From Paenirhodobacter ferrireducens (lineage in GTDB: Bacteria > Pseudomonadota > Alphaproteobacteria > Rhodobacterales > Rhodobacteraceae), in the NCBI RefSeq assembly GCF_004022265.1, contig NZ_SAVB01000002.1, forward strand, positions 186,001 to 250,000: a stretch of DNA of 64,000 nucleotides. The letters run 5' to 3'. A program made the position numbers and the translations under genes. This document shows positions 36,182 through 45,756 of the stretch, one piece after another; position 1 is the stretch's first letter, and every line of letters begins with the position of its first letter. A model generated the notes under the pieces. That model saw only the letters and a list, made by a program, of their open reading frames with translations, did no database searches and had not been told where the DNA came from.

Positions 36182-39100
36182 TGCGGCTCGACCGGCTTGA
36201 CCTCGCGCGCTACGGCCGCTTCACCGACACCGTGCTCGACTTCCCCGCGCCCACGCCCGGCGGCGCCGATCTGCATGTCATCTTCGGCCCGAACGAGGCC
36301 GGCAAATCGACGATCTTCTCGGCCTGGCTCGACCTGCTGTTCGGCATCCCGCTGCGCAGCCGCTATGACTTCCTGCATCCGGGCCCGACGATGCGCATCG
36401 GCGCCACGATCCGCACCGAGGCCGGGCCGCTCGCCCTCACCCGGATCAAACGCGGCACGGGCAGCCTGCTCGATGCCCATGGCGCGGCCCTGCCGGAAAC
36501 CGTGCTGCAGGCGGCGCTTGGCGGGCTGGGCCGCGAGGGCTATGGCGCGATGTTCTCGCTCGACGACGACACGCTCGAACGCGGCGGCGAGAGTATCCTT
36601 GCCAGCCGCGGCGACCTTGGCGAGATGCTGTTTTCCGCGAGCGCCGGGCTCGCGGGCCTCGGCCCCGAACTCGAGGCGATGCGGGCAGACCTCGACGCCT
36701 TCCACGCACCGGGCAAGCGCAAGGGCGCGGTTCGCGAGGCGAAGGCGCGGCTGGCCGAGCTCGACCGGGCGCGGCGCGATCTCGACACCAGCGCAGCGGC
36801 GGCACAGAAACTGGCGCGCGAGGTGGTGGTGGCGGAAGACGGCTGGACCCGCGCCAAGGCCGCCGCCGATGCGGCCGATGCGGCCCTTGCCGCCGCCCGC
36901 GCGACCCGCACCGCGCGGCCGCTGCGCGCCCGCCTTGTGGCCGCCGAGGCCGAGCTTGCCCCCCTCGCCGCCCTGCCCGAGGCCGACCCGGCGCTTGACG
37001 AACAGCTGCGCGCGCTGACCGAGGCGCGGATTGGCATCGACAGCCGTCTGGCCGCCGCCGCGGCACAGGGCCAAACGCTCGGGGACCGGCTCGCGGCCCT
37101 CGCCCCCGATCCGGCGGTGCTGGCGCTCGCCACCGATCTGGCCGCGGCCGAGGGGCTGCGCGCGGCGCATGACACCGCGCTGGCCGATCTGCCGCACCGG
37201 ATCGACGCGGCGCAAGAGATCGAGGCGAGCCTGCGCGCAACGCAGGCGGCGCTTGGCCAGGCCGGCGTGCCGGTGGCGGGCCTTCTGCTCAGCCCCGCCC
37301 GGCTGGCATCCCTGCGCGCGCTTCTCGCCCGTCGCTCGGGCCACGAGGCGGCCGTGGCCGCCGCCCGGGCCGAGGCCGAGACCGCGCAAACCGCCCTGGC
37401 CGAAGCCGAAGCGCGCCGCACCGCCGCCGGCGCCGGCAGCGATGCGCGCGCGCTGACCGCCCTGCTCGCGCAGATCGGCCGCGACGATCCGGCGGCCGCG
37501 CTGGCGCTCGCCCGTCGCGCCGAAGACCTCGCGCGCGCAGACCTTGCGCAAGCGCTTGCCGCACTGGCGCCCTGGCGCGGCGATGCCGAGGCGCTGGCCG
37601 CCCTTGCCGTGCCCGCGCCGTGGCAGCTCGCCGCCTGGCAGGCGGCAGCCGAGACGACCCGCGCCACTCTCGCCGATGCCACCCGCGCGCTTGCGGCGAC
37701 CGCCCCCGCGCCCGACGAAACGGCAGCCGCCCCGGCAGCCGATGCCGATGCCGCGCGCAGCCGGCGCGAGGCGCTCTGGGCCGCGCATCTGGCTACGCTG
37801 ACCCATGAGAGTGCCCGCGCCTTCGAGGCGGCGCTGCGTGCCGATGACCGGATCACCGCCGAGGCGGCCGACCGGCTGGCCGCGGCGCGGCTTCAGGTCC
37901 GTGCGGCCGCCGCGCGCGACCGGGCCACGGCGGCGCTGAGCGCGGCACAGGCCGCCCGCACCGCGCATCTGGCCGAGGTGGCGGCGGTGACCGAAGCGCT
38001 CGGCCTCTCCGGCGCCGGGCTCGACGCGTTGCTGTCGTGGCTTTCGGCGCGCGAGACGGCGCTTGCGGCGCAGGCAAAGTTCGCCGCCGCCGAGGCCGAG
38101 ACCACACGCGCCAGCGCGGCCGTCGACGCCGCCGCGCAGGCGCTTGCGGCGCTGCTGGGACAGCCGGTGCCGGCCCCGGGCGGCTTTGCTGCGCTGCGCG
38201 CCGAGGCGCTCGCCCGGGTCGAGGCCGCAGGCCGGATCGCCGATCTCGACCGCGCTGCCGAGGCCGCACGCGAAACCGCCCTGCGCCGCGCGCAGGCGCT
38301 GGCACAGGCCGCGGCGCAGCTTGCGGCATGGGATACCGACTGGGCCGCGCAGACCGCAGACACGCCGCTCGCCGCCGAGCCCATCGAAATCGAGGGGCTG
38401 GGCCGGATGCTCGATCTGCTCGAGCGGCTTGGGCAGGAGGCCGCAAGCCATGCGGCACTCGCCGATCGGATCGCGAAGATGGAGGCGAACCGCGACCGTT
38501 TCCGCGCGGCGCTCGCCGATCTGCGCACCCGTCTGGGCATGGGCGACGACGCGCCCTGGACGGCACTGACCGGCCGCTTGCGCCGCGCCGAGGAGATCGA
38601 GCGGCAGCGCGAAGGTCTCGGCGCCGATCTGGCCGCCCTGCGCAAGGCGCAGGACGCAGACAGCGCCGCACAGCTGGCGAACGAGGCCGGACAAGCCGGG
38701 ATCGCCGCCCATCTCGGTGCGCCCATGCTGCGCGGGCGCGAGTTGGCCGCGCATCTGGCGGCCTGCCGCAGGGCAAGCGCGCTGCGCAGCGAGATCGCGC
38801 GGCTGACCCGCGATCTTGCCGCGCAGCCCGAGCCGGAGGCCGGGGACGACGATGACGCCACCCTTGCCGCGCGCGAATCCGCACTGCAGGGCGCCGCCGC
38901 GACCACCCGCGCCGTAGCCGAGGAAAGCTTCGCCGCGCTGCGCGAGGCACGCCGGCGGCTCGAGGCGGTGGGCGGCGACGATGCCGTGGCGCGGATCGAG
39001 GCCGAGCGCGCGAACCTGCTCAATGCGCTGGCCGAGGACAGCCGCGCCCATCTGGCCGCCCGCTTCGGCCTGATCGCTTTCGAGACCGCGCTGCGGCGCT

Positions 39101-39525
39101 ATCGCGACAGCCATCGCAGTGCCATGCTCGCCCGCGCCTCAGAGGCCTTCGCGGCGCTGTCGCGCGGCGCCTATGCCGGGCTTTCGGCCGAACCCGACGG
39201 CGCGCAGGAACGGCTGGTGGCGCTGCCCGCCGCGGGCGGGGCGAAGCTCGCGGCGGATCTGTCGAAGGGCACGCGGTTCCAGCTTTACCTGGCGCTGCGG
39301 ATCGCGGGCTATGCGGAACTCGCCCGCAGCCGCCCGACCGTGCCCTTCGTCGCCGACGACATCATGGAAACCTTCGACGATGGCCGCGCCACCGCGGCCT
39401 TCACCCTGCTGGGGCAGATGTCGCACCACGGCCAGGTGATCTACCTGACCCACCACCGCCACCTGTGCGAGATCGCACGCGAAGCCTGCCCGCAGGCGCG
39501 GGTGCTCGACCTCACCGCACTCTGA
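36181..39525 (+). CDS. Rad50/SbcC-like AAA ATPase, YhaN type
   Basis: A 1114-aa SMC-like ATPase. Walker A is F-G-P-N-E-A-G-K-S-T (36-44) near the N-terminus. The middle about 700 residues are Ala/Arg/Glu/Leu-rich coiled coil. The C-terminal half-site includes DLSKGTRFQLYLALRIA (ABC-signature-like) and the Walker B P-F-V-A-D-D-I-M-E at about 1055-1063, then V-I-Y-L-T-H-H for the switch His. I see no C-x-x-C zinc hook, so it is YhaN-like rather than classical SbcC. Very high GC and Ala content create long antisense shadow frames across it. Confidence 0.88.
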   Translation: MRLDRLDLARYGRFTDTVLDFPAPTPGGADLHVIFGPNEAGKSTIFSAWLDLLFGIPLRSRYDFLHPGPTMRIGATIRTEAGPLALTRIKRGTGSLLDAHGAALPETVLQAALGGLGREGYGAMFSLDDDTLERGGESILASRGDLGEMLFSASAGLAGLGPELEAMRADLDAFHAPGKRKGAVREAKARLAELDRARRDLDTSAAAAQKLAREVVVAEDGWTRAKAAADAADAALAAARATRTARPLRARLVAAEAELAPLAALPEADPALDEQLRALTEARIGIDSRLAAAAAQGQTLGDRLAALAPDPAVLALATDLAAAEGLRAAHDTALADLPHRIDAAQEIEASLRATQAALGQAGVPVAGLLLSPARLASLRALLARRSGHEAAVAAARAEAETAQTALAEAEARRTAAGAGSDARALTALLAQIGRDDPAAALALARRAEDLARADLAQALAALAPWRGDAEALAALAVPAPWQLAAWQAAAETTRATLADATRALAATAPAPDETAAAPAADADAARSRREALWAAHLATLTHESARAFEAALRADDRITAEAADRLAAARLQVRAAAARDRATAALSAAQAARTAHLAEVAAVTEALGLSGAGLDALLSWLSARETALAAQAKFAAAEAETTRASAAVDAAAQALAALLGQPVPAPGGFAALRAEALARVEAAGRIADLDRAAEAARETALRRAQALAQAAAQLAAWDTDWAAQTADTPLAAEPIEIEGLGRMLDLLERLGQEAASHAALADRIAKMEANRDRFRAALADLRTRLGMGDDAPWTALTGRLRRAEEIERQREGLGADLAALRKAQDADSAAQLANEAGQAGIAAHLGAPMLRGRELAAHLAACRRASALRSEIARLTRDLAAQPEPEAGDDDDATLAARESALQGAAATTRAVAEESFAALREARRRLEAVGGDDAVARIEAERANLLNALAEDSRAHLAARFGLIAFETALRRYRDSHRSAMLARASEAFAALSRGAYAGLSAEPDGAQERLVALPAAGGAKLAADLSKGTRFQLYLALRIAGYAELARSRPTVPFVADDIMETFDDGRATAAFTLLGQMSHHGQVIYLTHHRHLCEIAREACPQARVLDLTAL

Positions 39526-39540
39526 ACAGCGCTGTGACGC

Positions 39541-40512
39541 TCAGACCTGCAGCCCGAGCGCCTTCGCCTTGCGGTAGAAGGTGGCGCGGCCGATGCCGAG
39601 ATCGCGCGCCGCGGCCGAGACGTTGCCGCCCGAACGCGCGAGTGCCCGCGCCATCTCGGCGCGCTGCGCCTCCTCGAGCCCGCCGCGCGTGGTCTGCCCA
39701 CTGAACAGATCATCCGCCGGCAGCCGGCCGATGGCGCTGTCCTCGATGCCGAGGTGGCGCCGCGCCGCGCGCGTCGCGCCGATCACCAGATCGTCGCGGT
39801 CGAGCGCCAGCAGCATCACGCCCTGCGGCGCGTTCTCGCCCGCCCCGGCCGAGAGGATCCGCGCCCCCTCGAAGGAGGCGCGGAAGAGATCCGCCTCGAT
39901 CCGCTGCGCCGCGTCCTGCACGGTGAGGGCGACGATCCGGGCATAGCCCTCGGCCATGTCGTCGCGCACCGAGGAAATGTCGATCACCCCGGCGAGCTCG
40001 CCGGTCGCGCCGAAGACCGGCGAGCCCATGCAGGTCAGCCCGGTGTTGGTCGAGCGGAAATGCTGGTCGCGCCAGACGGTGACGGCGCGCCCCTCGGCCA
40101 GACAGGTGCCGATGCCGTTCGTGCCCTCGGCCCCCTCCGACCAGTCGGTGCCGGGCGCAAGGTTCGAGGCGTGGAACTCGCGCTTGTCGCCGTCGCGCAC
40201 GCGCTCATCCAGGATCAGCCCCTGCGCGTCGGACAGAAGCACGGTGCAGCCCGCGTCGCAAGCGGCGCGGGCGAGCCGGTCGAGCACCGGGCTCGCCACC
40301 CGCACCAGAAGCCCCGCCGCCTCGCGCCGGGCGCGCATCTCGGGCGTCGACAACCGCTCGATCGGGCGTTGCGTCGCCGGGTCGAGCTTGTGATGGATGA
40401 GCGAGCGGCGCCAGCTTGCCGCAAAACCCGCCCGGCCGAGCGCGGCCGGCGAGGTCACCACCGACTGCACGATGTCGGCATGGTTGCGTTGCATGGTGTT
40501 CATCGACGGCAT
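39541..40512 (-). CDS. AcoR-like GAF regulator with Fis HTH, lacking the AAA+ domain
   Basis: A 323-aa regulator, start ATG at 40512 with GGGGAGG 9 bases upstream. The N-terminal part (15-60) and GAF domain (about 75-210, GTNGIGTCLAEGRAVTVWRD and GSPVFGATGELAGVIDIS) match AcoR/DhaR-type regulators. The C-terminus is a Fis HTH (VSAAARDLGIGRATFYRKAK). The central sigma-54-activating AAA+ module (Walker A, GAFTGA) is absent, replaced by about 60 residues (SAGAGENAPQGVMLLALDRD). It must therefore act without sigma-54, probably at sigma-70 promoters. AcoR relatives often control aldehyde or alcohol dehydrogenases; the one at 31970 is a candidate target. Confidence 0.85.
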   Translation of the reverse strand: MPSMNTMQRNHADIVQSVVTSPAALGRAGFAASWRRSLIHHKLDPATQRPIERLSTPEMRARREAAGLLVRVASPVLDRLARAACDAGCTVLLSDAQGLILDERVRDGDKREFHASNLAPGTDWSEGAEGTNGIGTCLAEGRAVTVWRDQHFRSTNTGLTCMGSPVFGATGELAGVIDISSVRDDMAEGYARIVALTVQDAAQRIEADLFRASFEGARILSAGAGENAPQGVMLLALDRDDLVIGATRAARRHLGIEDSAIGRLPADDLFSGQTTRGGLEEAQRAEMARALARSGGNVSAAARDLGIGRATFYRKAKALGLQV

Positions 40513-40552
40513 GGCGAAAAGCCTCCCCTCTTTCCGATGCGTCAGGCACGAA

Positions 40553-40580
40553 AGGATAGCCGGTTCGGGGCAAGTGTAAA
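40553..40580 (-). promoter_or_regulatory. probable promoter of the GAF-Fis regulator gene
   Basis: On the minus strand TTTACA (40580-40575) and TATCCT (40558-40553) are separated by 16 bases. A GC palindrome CCCCCGCGCGGGGG (40583-40596) lies just upstream and may weakly terminate rlmE. Confidence 0.45.
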
Positions 40581-40607
40581 TGCCCCCGCGCGGGGGTGCC
40601 TTACGAC

Positions 40608-41369
40608 TTAGGTCGCAGGCTCTTCCCCATCTTCCGCCCCGCCCTCGTGGCGCTTGCCGCGAAAGCCCTGCGCGACCACGAATTTCTCGGAACTGTCCTT
40701 GCGCGAGGCCGGCGGCTTGACGTTCGCGACCTTGGTGAAATTCTTCTTGAGGATGGTCAGCAGCTCCTGCTCGGCCCCGCCCGCCAGCACCTTGGCGACG
40801 AAGGTGCCGCCCTCCTCGAGCACGTCGAAGGCGAAATAGGCGGCGTGTTCGCACAGGGTGATGATGCGCAGGTGGTCGACCTGCTGGTTGCCCGAGGCCG
40901 CCGCGGCCATGTCCGACATCACCACATCGGCTTTGCCGCCAAGCCAGGTCTTCACCTTCTCGTCGGCGTCATCCTCGAGGAAGTCGAGCTGATGGATCTC
41001 GGCGCCGGTGATCGGCGTCACCTCCTGCAGGTCGACGCCCAGCACGGTGCCCACCTTCTTGCCCGACTTCTCGCCAAGCGCGTTCACCCGCTGCACCGCC
41101 ACCTGGCACCAGCCGCCCGGCGCACAGCCAAGGTCGACGACCCGCGCGCCCGGCACGAGGAAGCGGAACTTGTCGTCGAGTTCGAGGATCTTGAAGGCGG
41201 CGCGGCCGCGATAGCCTTCCTTCTTCGCCCGCACGACATAGGGGTCGTTCAGCTGCCGCTCGAGCCAGAGCGTCGAGCTGAGCTTGCGCCCCTTCGCCGT
41301 CTTCACGCGCACGCGCAATTCGCGCTGGCCGCGGCCCGAGCTGTTCTTTCCGGAGGGTGTCTTCGCCAT
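40608..41369 (-). CDS. rlmE: 23S rRNA (uridine-2'-O-)-methyltransferase RlmE/FtsJ
   Basis: A 253-aa SAM-dependent methyltransferase acting on U2552 (E. coli numbering) of 23S rRNA during large-subunit assembly. An N-terminal basic extension (1-30) precedes the domain; SAM site at [11 protein letters not shown]. The K-D-K-E catalytic tetrad appears as Lys in A-A-F-K-I-L, Asp in V-M-S-D-M-A, Lys in T-F-V-A-K-V and Glu in D-S-S-E-K-F. The C-terminal tail is acidic. It follows the Ppx/GppA gene by 17 bases. Confidence 0.93.
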   Translation of the reverse strand: MAKTPSGKNSSGRGQRELRVRVKTAKGRKLSSTLWLERQLNDPYVVRAKKEGYRGRAAFKILELDDKFRFLVPGARVVDLGCAPGGWCQVAVQRVNALGEKSGKKVGTVLGVDLQEVTPITGAEIHQLDFLEDDADEKVKTWLGGKADVVMSDMAAAASGNQQVDHLRIITLCEHAAYFAFDVLEEGGTFVAKVLAGGAEQELLTILKKNFTKVANVKPPASRKDSSEKFVVAQGFRGKRHEGGAEDGEEPAT

Positions 41370-41386
41370 TTTTCTCTCCTTGCCCC

Positions 41387-42508
41387 TCAGATCGGCGGCA
41401 TTTCTTCGAGCACGCCATCGGCGGCCATCTGGGCGTAAAGCAGCCCCTCGCGCAGACCCCGGTCGGCAACCGACATCCGGTCGGTCGGCCAGACCCGCAT
41501 CAGCGCCTGCAAGATCGCCGCGCCGGACATGATCAGCGTGTGCCGGTCGCGCCCGATGCGCGGATCGGCGCGCCGGCCCTCGGGGCCAAGCTGCAGGAAC
41601 CGCCGGATCACCGCGTCGATCTGCGCCGAGGACATCGCCAGCCCGTCGACGCGGGTGCGGTCATAGCGCTTCAGCCCGAGGTGACAGGCGGCGACCGTCG
41701 TCACCGTGCCCGAGGTGCCGATAATCTGGAACCCCTCTTGCGGACTGCCCGAGCTGTAGGGGGTGAAATCGGCCAGTTTCTCCTCGAAGAACCAGCTCAT
41801 CAGCGCGAAACGCGCCGCGTCGTCCTCGACATCGGCGAACTGGTCCTTGAGCGTGGCGACGCCAAGCGGCACCGAGATCCAGTCGACCACCCGCGCCGAG
41901 GGCTCGGGGCCTTCGAGCGCGCGGAACCCGCCCGCCCCCGACATCCGCATGATCGCCCGCGCCCGGTCGGCCGGCGGCACCTTCGAGATATCGATCCAGA
42001 CAAGCTCGGTCGAGCCGCCGCCGATGTCGACCACCAGCACCTGTTCAGTGCGCGGGCTGACGAGCGAGGCGCAGGAGATCACGGCAAGACGTGCCTCCTC
42101 CTCGGGCGGGATGATTTCAAGCGGCAGGCCGGTCTCGCGCCGCACATAGCGGATGAAATCGCGGGCATTGCCGGCGCGGCGACAGGCCTCGGTCGCGACC
42201 AGTCGCATCCGTTTCACGCCATGGGATTCGATCTTGCGCCGGCAGATCTGCAACGCCTGCACCGTGCGCGCCATGGATGAACGCGACAAGCGGCCCGAGG
42301 CTTCAAGCCCCTGGCCGAGCTGGACCGCCTTGGAAAAGCTGTCCACCACCTGAAACTGATCGCCCTTCGGTCGGGCAATCAGCATCCGGCAACTGTTGGT
42401 GCCAAGATCGAGCGCAGCATAAAGCTCGCCCTTCTCGGCGGGGACGGTCGCGGTCGGCTCTACCGTTTTCGGGAACGCGCCCGCAGACCTGGGACGCCTG
42501 GGCGCCAT
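41387..42508 (-). CDS. Ppx/GppA-family phosphatase
   Basis: A 373-aa member of the sugar kinase/actin-fold family that hydrolyses polyphosphate ends or pppGpp. After a short basic, Pro-rich N-terminus comes the phosphate-binding [11 protein letters not shown], then [16 protein letters not shown], catalytic Glu in I-P-P-E-E-E-A-R-L and [11 protein letters not shown]. The short length points to an exopolyphosphatase-like single-lobe type. Whether the main substrate is polyphosphate or pppGpp cannot be read from sequence. It starts a two-gene operon with rlmE. Confidence 0.88.
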   Translation of the reverse strand: MAPRRPRSAGAFPKTVEPTATVPAEKGELYAALDLGTNSCRMLIARPKGDQFQVVDSFSKAVQLGQGLEASGRLSRSSMARTVQALQICRRKIESHGVKRMRLVATEACRRAGNARDFIRYVRRETGLPLEIIPPEEEARLAVISCASLVSPRTEQVLVVDIGGGSTELVWIDISKVPPADRARAIMRMSGAGGFRALEGPEPSARVVDWISVPLGVATLKDQFADVEDDAARFALMSWFFEEKLADFTPYSSGSPQEGFQIIGTSGTVTTVAACHLGLKRYDRTRVDGLAMSSAQIDAVIRRFLQLGPEGRRADPRIGRDRHTLIMSGAAILQALMRVWPTDRMSVADRGLREGLLYAQMAADGVLEEMPPI

Positions 42509-42964
42509 TGCACGCCCTCCGATTTCAAGTTGTCCCCAAGGTAGCGATTTGAACGCCCGGGTTCAAGGCGAGAGGTGACGCCGCGGTGACACGATCGCGA
42601 GGGCCCGGCGTGGACATGCGATTCGACGCGCCCCACACCGTGACGGCGCAACAATGCCTCCCGAACGGACGGATTGGTTGCGCGATCACCGGGGGATGAA
42701 AGGGACCGACTGCCGCAGCCATGCTGCGCGGACTGTTTCCGCCGCTGCAACGCCGCCGCCGGCGGCATGGCAGCGCAGCGATGATTCGGCGGAACCGGCC
42801 AACCGGCGTTTCCGCCGGAAGGACAATTTCGGGCCAGTTTCGCAACCAGTGTGCCGCAATCGCCGGGCGGCATCACCTCGGGGCCGTCATTTCTGCTTGC
42901 GAGCCACGGGCTTGCCGGACGAAGCTGAGGCACCGCAATCGTTTGCACCCGGGGAACGACGGCC
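42509..42964. other. 456-bp divergent intergenic region, no gene seen
   Basis: Separates the Ppx/GppA gene from the DUF2927 gene. There are only short GC-driven open frames with no ribosome sites. An imperfect inverted repeat around 42784-42823 (TTCGGCGGAA and TTCCGCCGGAA) could form a hairpin. I could not define promoters with confidence. Confidence 0.4.
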
Positions 42965-44368
42965 ATGCGTCCGACATCTTCCACGCCGCGCGCGCTGCAT
43001 GCCGCACCGCGGCACGCCCTTGTGGCGTTCGCGCTTGCGGTCGTGCTTGCCGCCTGCGCCGGTCCTGCGCCGCAAACGCCGCCGAGCCGCGCCGGGGCGG
43101 TGAGTGCCGAACTGCCGCTCGACACGCCGGTCCCGACGCCGCGGCCCGGCGAGCTTTCGAACGCCGCCCTCGCCCGCGACTTCCGCGAGCTGTCCTTCGC
43201 GCTGGAAACCGGGCGTGCCCTGCCCGTCTTCACCCGCTTCGAGGGGCCCGTGAGCATCTCCTTCGCCGGCGCGGTGCCCGCCAATGCGCCCGCCGAGCTT
43301 GACCGTCTGACCGCGCGACTGCGCAGCGAGGCCGGCATCGCGATCGGCACCGGCCTTGGCGGGGCGAACCGGATCACCCTTGAGTTCGTGCCGAAACGGG
43401 TGCTGCAGGCCGAAGTGCCCGGCGCCGCCTGCTTCGTGGTGCCGAATGTCGCGGGCTGGGACGATTACCGCGCCCGCCGGCGCGACCGCGCGACCGACTG
43501 GGCGACGCAGACGGTGCGTCGCGATGCCACCGTCTTCATCCCCGCCGAGGCCAGCCCGCAGGAGCTGCGCGACTGCCTGCACGAAGAGGTCAGCCAGGCG
43601 CTCGGCCCGCTGAACGACCTCTACCGGCTGCCCGACTCGATCTGGAACGACGACAATTTCCAGGCGGTGCTGACGCGCCACGACATGCTGATCCTGCGCG
43701 CGACCTATGCGCCCGAGCTGTCCTCGGGCATGACCGAGGCCGAGGTGGTGGCGCGGCTGCCCGCCGTGCTCGCCCGGATCAACCCCGCGGGCGGCGCCGT
43801 CACGCCGCTCCCCGCCGATCCGACGCCGCAGCGCTTCTCGCGCGCGATCGACACGGCCTTCGGCACCGGCACACCTGCCCGGCGCAAGGCCGCAGCCGCC
43901 CAGGCGGTCGCGATCGCCCGCGCCGAGGGCTGGAATGACAGCCGCACGGGCTTTGCCCTCTTCGCGCTCGGCCGGCTCAGCCTGAAGGACGACCCGCAGG
44001 GGGCGCTGTCGGCCTTCCGCACCGCCGGCGCGATCTTCCGCGCCACGCCCGGCGCCGCGGTGCAGGCCGCCCATGTCGACATGCAGCTTGCGGCCCTTGC
44101 CCTTGCCTCGGGCCAGCCCGGCGAGGCGCGCGCACTGAGCGAACGCGCCCTGCCGCCCGCGCGCACGGCCGAGAACGCCGCGCTGACCGCGACACTATCC
44201 ATGATCCGCGCCGAGGCCTGCGAGGCGCTTGGCGACAGCGCCGGGGCCAAGGCCGCCTGGCTCGACTCGCAGCACTGGGCACGCTATGGCTTTGGCTCGG
44301 ACGCCGCGGTGCGGGCCCGCGCCACCGAGGTGGCGGCGCTGGCCGGGGCCGGGGCGCAGGTGAACTGA
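42965..44368 (+). CDS. DUF2927 lipoprotein, possible metalloprotease
   Basis: A 467-aa predicted lipoprotein. The signal ends in a lipobox (V-L-A-A-C near residue 32). The DUF2927 domain covers about 60-270 and contains L-H-E-E-V-S-Q-A-L-G, an H-E-x-x-x motif suggestive of a metal site, flanked by SIWNDDNFQAVLTRHDMLIL. Residues 300-460 form TPR-like helical repeats (DPQGALSAFRTAGAIFRATP). The role is unknown. It heads a plus-strand row of envelope-related genes up to the M48 peptidase. Confidence 0.8.
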   Translation: MRPTSSTPRALHAAPRHALVAFALAVVLAACAGPAPQTPPSRAGAVSAELPLDTPVPTPRPGELSNAALARDFRELSFALETGRALPVFTRFEGPVSISFAGAVPANAPAELDRLTARLRSEAGIAIGTGLGGANRITLEFVPKRVLQAEVPGAACFVVPNVAGWDDYRARRRDRATDWATQTVRRDATVFIPAEASPQELRDCLHEEVSQALGPLNDLYRLPDSIWNDDNFQAVLTRHDMLILRATYAPELSSGMTEAEVVARLPAVLARINPAGGAVTPLPADPTPQRFSRAIDTAFGTGTPARRKAAAAQAVAIARAEGWNDSRTGFALFALGRLSLKDDPQGALSAFRTAGAIFRATPGAAVQAAHVDMQLAALALASGQPGEARALSERALPPARTAENAALTATLSMIRAEACEALGDSAGAKAAWLDSQHWARYGFGSDAAVRARATEVAALAGAGAQVN

Positions 44369-44402
44369 GCCGGCGCTGCCCGGCCGCATCCGGGGAGGCG
44401 GG

Positions 44403-44567
44403 ATGTATATTCTGGCAGGGCTGGTGATCGGCGCGCTGATCGGTGCGGCACGGGCGCGGCGACGCGGCGGCAACGGGCTCGACCAGCTGCAATATGCGGC
44501 GGTCTTCGGCATTCTCCTTGCGCTTGCGGGGCTTTTCGTCACCATCGTGCTGAACCGGATGGTGTGA
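44403..44567 (+). CDS. small two-helix membrane protein
   Basis: A 54-aa ORF beginning MYILAGLVIGALIG, with a GGGGAGG ribosome site just upstream. Two hydrophobic segments (2-16 and 33-52) flank a basic loop (A-R-A-R-R-R-G-G-N-G). A Q-Y-A-A-V-F-G-I-L segment starts the second helix. It lies 34 bases after the DUF2927 gene and 7 bases before the VWA gene, so it belongs to that operon. It is below usual ORF length cutoffs. Family not recognised, function unknown. Confidence 0.65.
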   Translation: MYILAGLVIGALIGAARARRRGGNGLDQLQYAAVFGILLALAGLFVTIVLNRMV

Positions 44568-44574
44568 GGCGCGG

Positions 44575-45756
44575 ATGTTCCTGCCCTTCTTCGAAGCCCT
44601 GCGGCGCGGCGGCGTGCCCGTCTCGCTGCGCGAATACCTGGCCTTTCTCGAGGGGCTGGCGGCGGGGCTGTGCACCTATGATCTCGACGGTTTCTACTAT
44701 TTCGCCCGCACCACGATGGTGAAGGATGAGCGCCACCTCGACCGTTTCGACCGCGCCTTCGCCGAGGCCTTTTCGGGCATCGAGGCGATCGCCCCCGAGG
44801 CGGTGCTCGAGGCACTCGATCTGCCCGGCGACTGGCTGGCGAAGCTCGCCGAGAAGCACCTCAGCGACGAGGAGAAGGCGGCGATCGAGGCGCTTGGCGG
44901 TTTCGACAAGCTGATGGAGACGCTGCGCCAGCGCCTGGCCGAGCAGAAGGAGCGCCACCAGGGCGGCTCGAAATGGATCGGCACCGCCGGCACCTCGCCC
45001 TTCGGCGCCTATGGCTACAACCCCGAGGGGGTCCGCATCGGGCAGGACAAGTCACGTCATCAACGGGCCGTAAAGGTCTGGGACAAGAGGGAATTCCAGG
45101 ATCTCGACGACACGGTCGAACTCGGCACGCGCAACATCAAGGTGGCGCTGAAGCGGCTGCGGCAATGGGCCCGCGCCGGTGCGCATGAGGAACTCGACCT
45201 GCCCGGCACGATCCGCGCCTCGGCCGAGGCGGGTTACATCGACGTCAAGACCCGGCCCGAGCGGCGCAACGCCGTCAAGGTGGTGCTGTTTCTCGACATC
45301 GGCGGCTCGATGGATGCGCATGTGAAGCTGGTCGAGGAGCTGTTCTCGGCGGCCCGCGCCGAGTTCAAACATCTCGAACATTTCTATTTCCACAACTGCC
45401 TTTACGAGGGGGTGTGGAAGTCGAACAAGCGCCGCTGGGACGAGGTCACGCCGACCTGGGAGGTGCTGCATCGCTTCGGCCCCGACTACAAGTGCATCTT
45501 CGTCGGCGACGCCTCGATGAGCCCTTACGAGATCACCCATGCGGGCGGCGCGAACGAGCACTGGAACCCGGAACCCGGCGCGCTCTGGCTTGCCCGCGCC
45601 CGCGAGCAATGGCCGGCGCATGCCTGGCTCAACCCGGTGCCCGAGCGGCACTGGGGCTACACCGCCTCGATCGGCATCGTGCAGCGCGAATTCGAGGGGC
45701 GGATGTTCCCGCTGACCCTCGACGGCATCACCCGTGCGATGCGGACCCTCGGATGA
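44575..45756 (+). CDS. VWA domain protein, CoxE-like
   Basis: A 393-aa cytoplasmic protein. The N-terminal two thirds are helical, starting FLPFFEALRRGGVPVSLREY as in CoxE-type proteins. The VWA domain (about 230-393) has a MIDAS motif D241-I-G-G-S-M-D. Such proteins usually work with a MoxR-type AAA+ ATPase as metal-chaperone or activation factors; no MoxR gene lies in this window. It follows the 54-aa membrane protein and overlaps the next gene by ATGA. The client protein is unknown. Confidence 0.88.
   Translation: MFLPFFEALRRGGVPVSLREYLAFLEGLAAGLCTYDLDGFYYFARTTMVKDERHLDRFDRAFAEAFSGIEAIAPEAVLEALDLPGDWLAKLAEKHLSDEEKAAIEALGGFDKLMETLRQRLAEQKERHQGGSKWIGTAGTSPFGAYGYNPEGVRIGQDKSRHQRAVKVWDKREFQDLDDTVELGTRNIKVALKRLRQWARAGAHEELDLPGTIRASAEAGYIDVKTRPERRNAVKVVLFLDIGGSMDAHVKLVEELFSAARAEFKHLEHFYFHNCLYEGVWKSNKRRWDEVTPTWEVLHRFGPDYKCIFVGDASMSPYEITHAGGANEHWNPEPGALWLARAREQWPAHAWLNPVPERHWGYTASIGIVQREFEGRMFPLTLDGITRAMRTLG

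Noticed and set aside
35497-39114. 1205-codon minus-strand frame across the YhaN-like ATPase
   Set aside because: A GC-driven shadow of a coiled-coil ATPase; no family motif or ribosome site.
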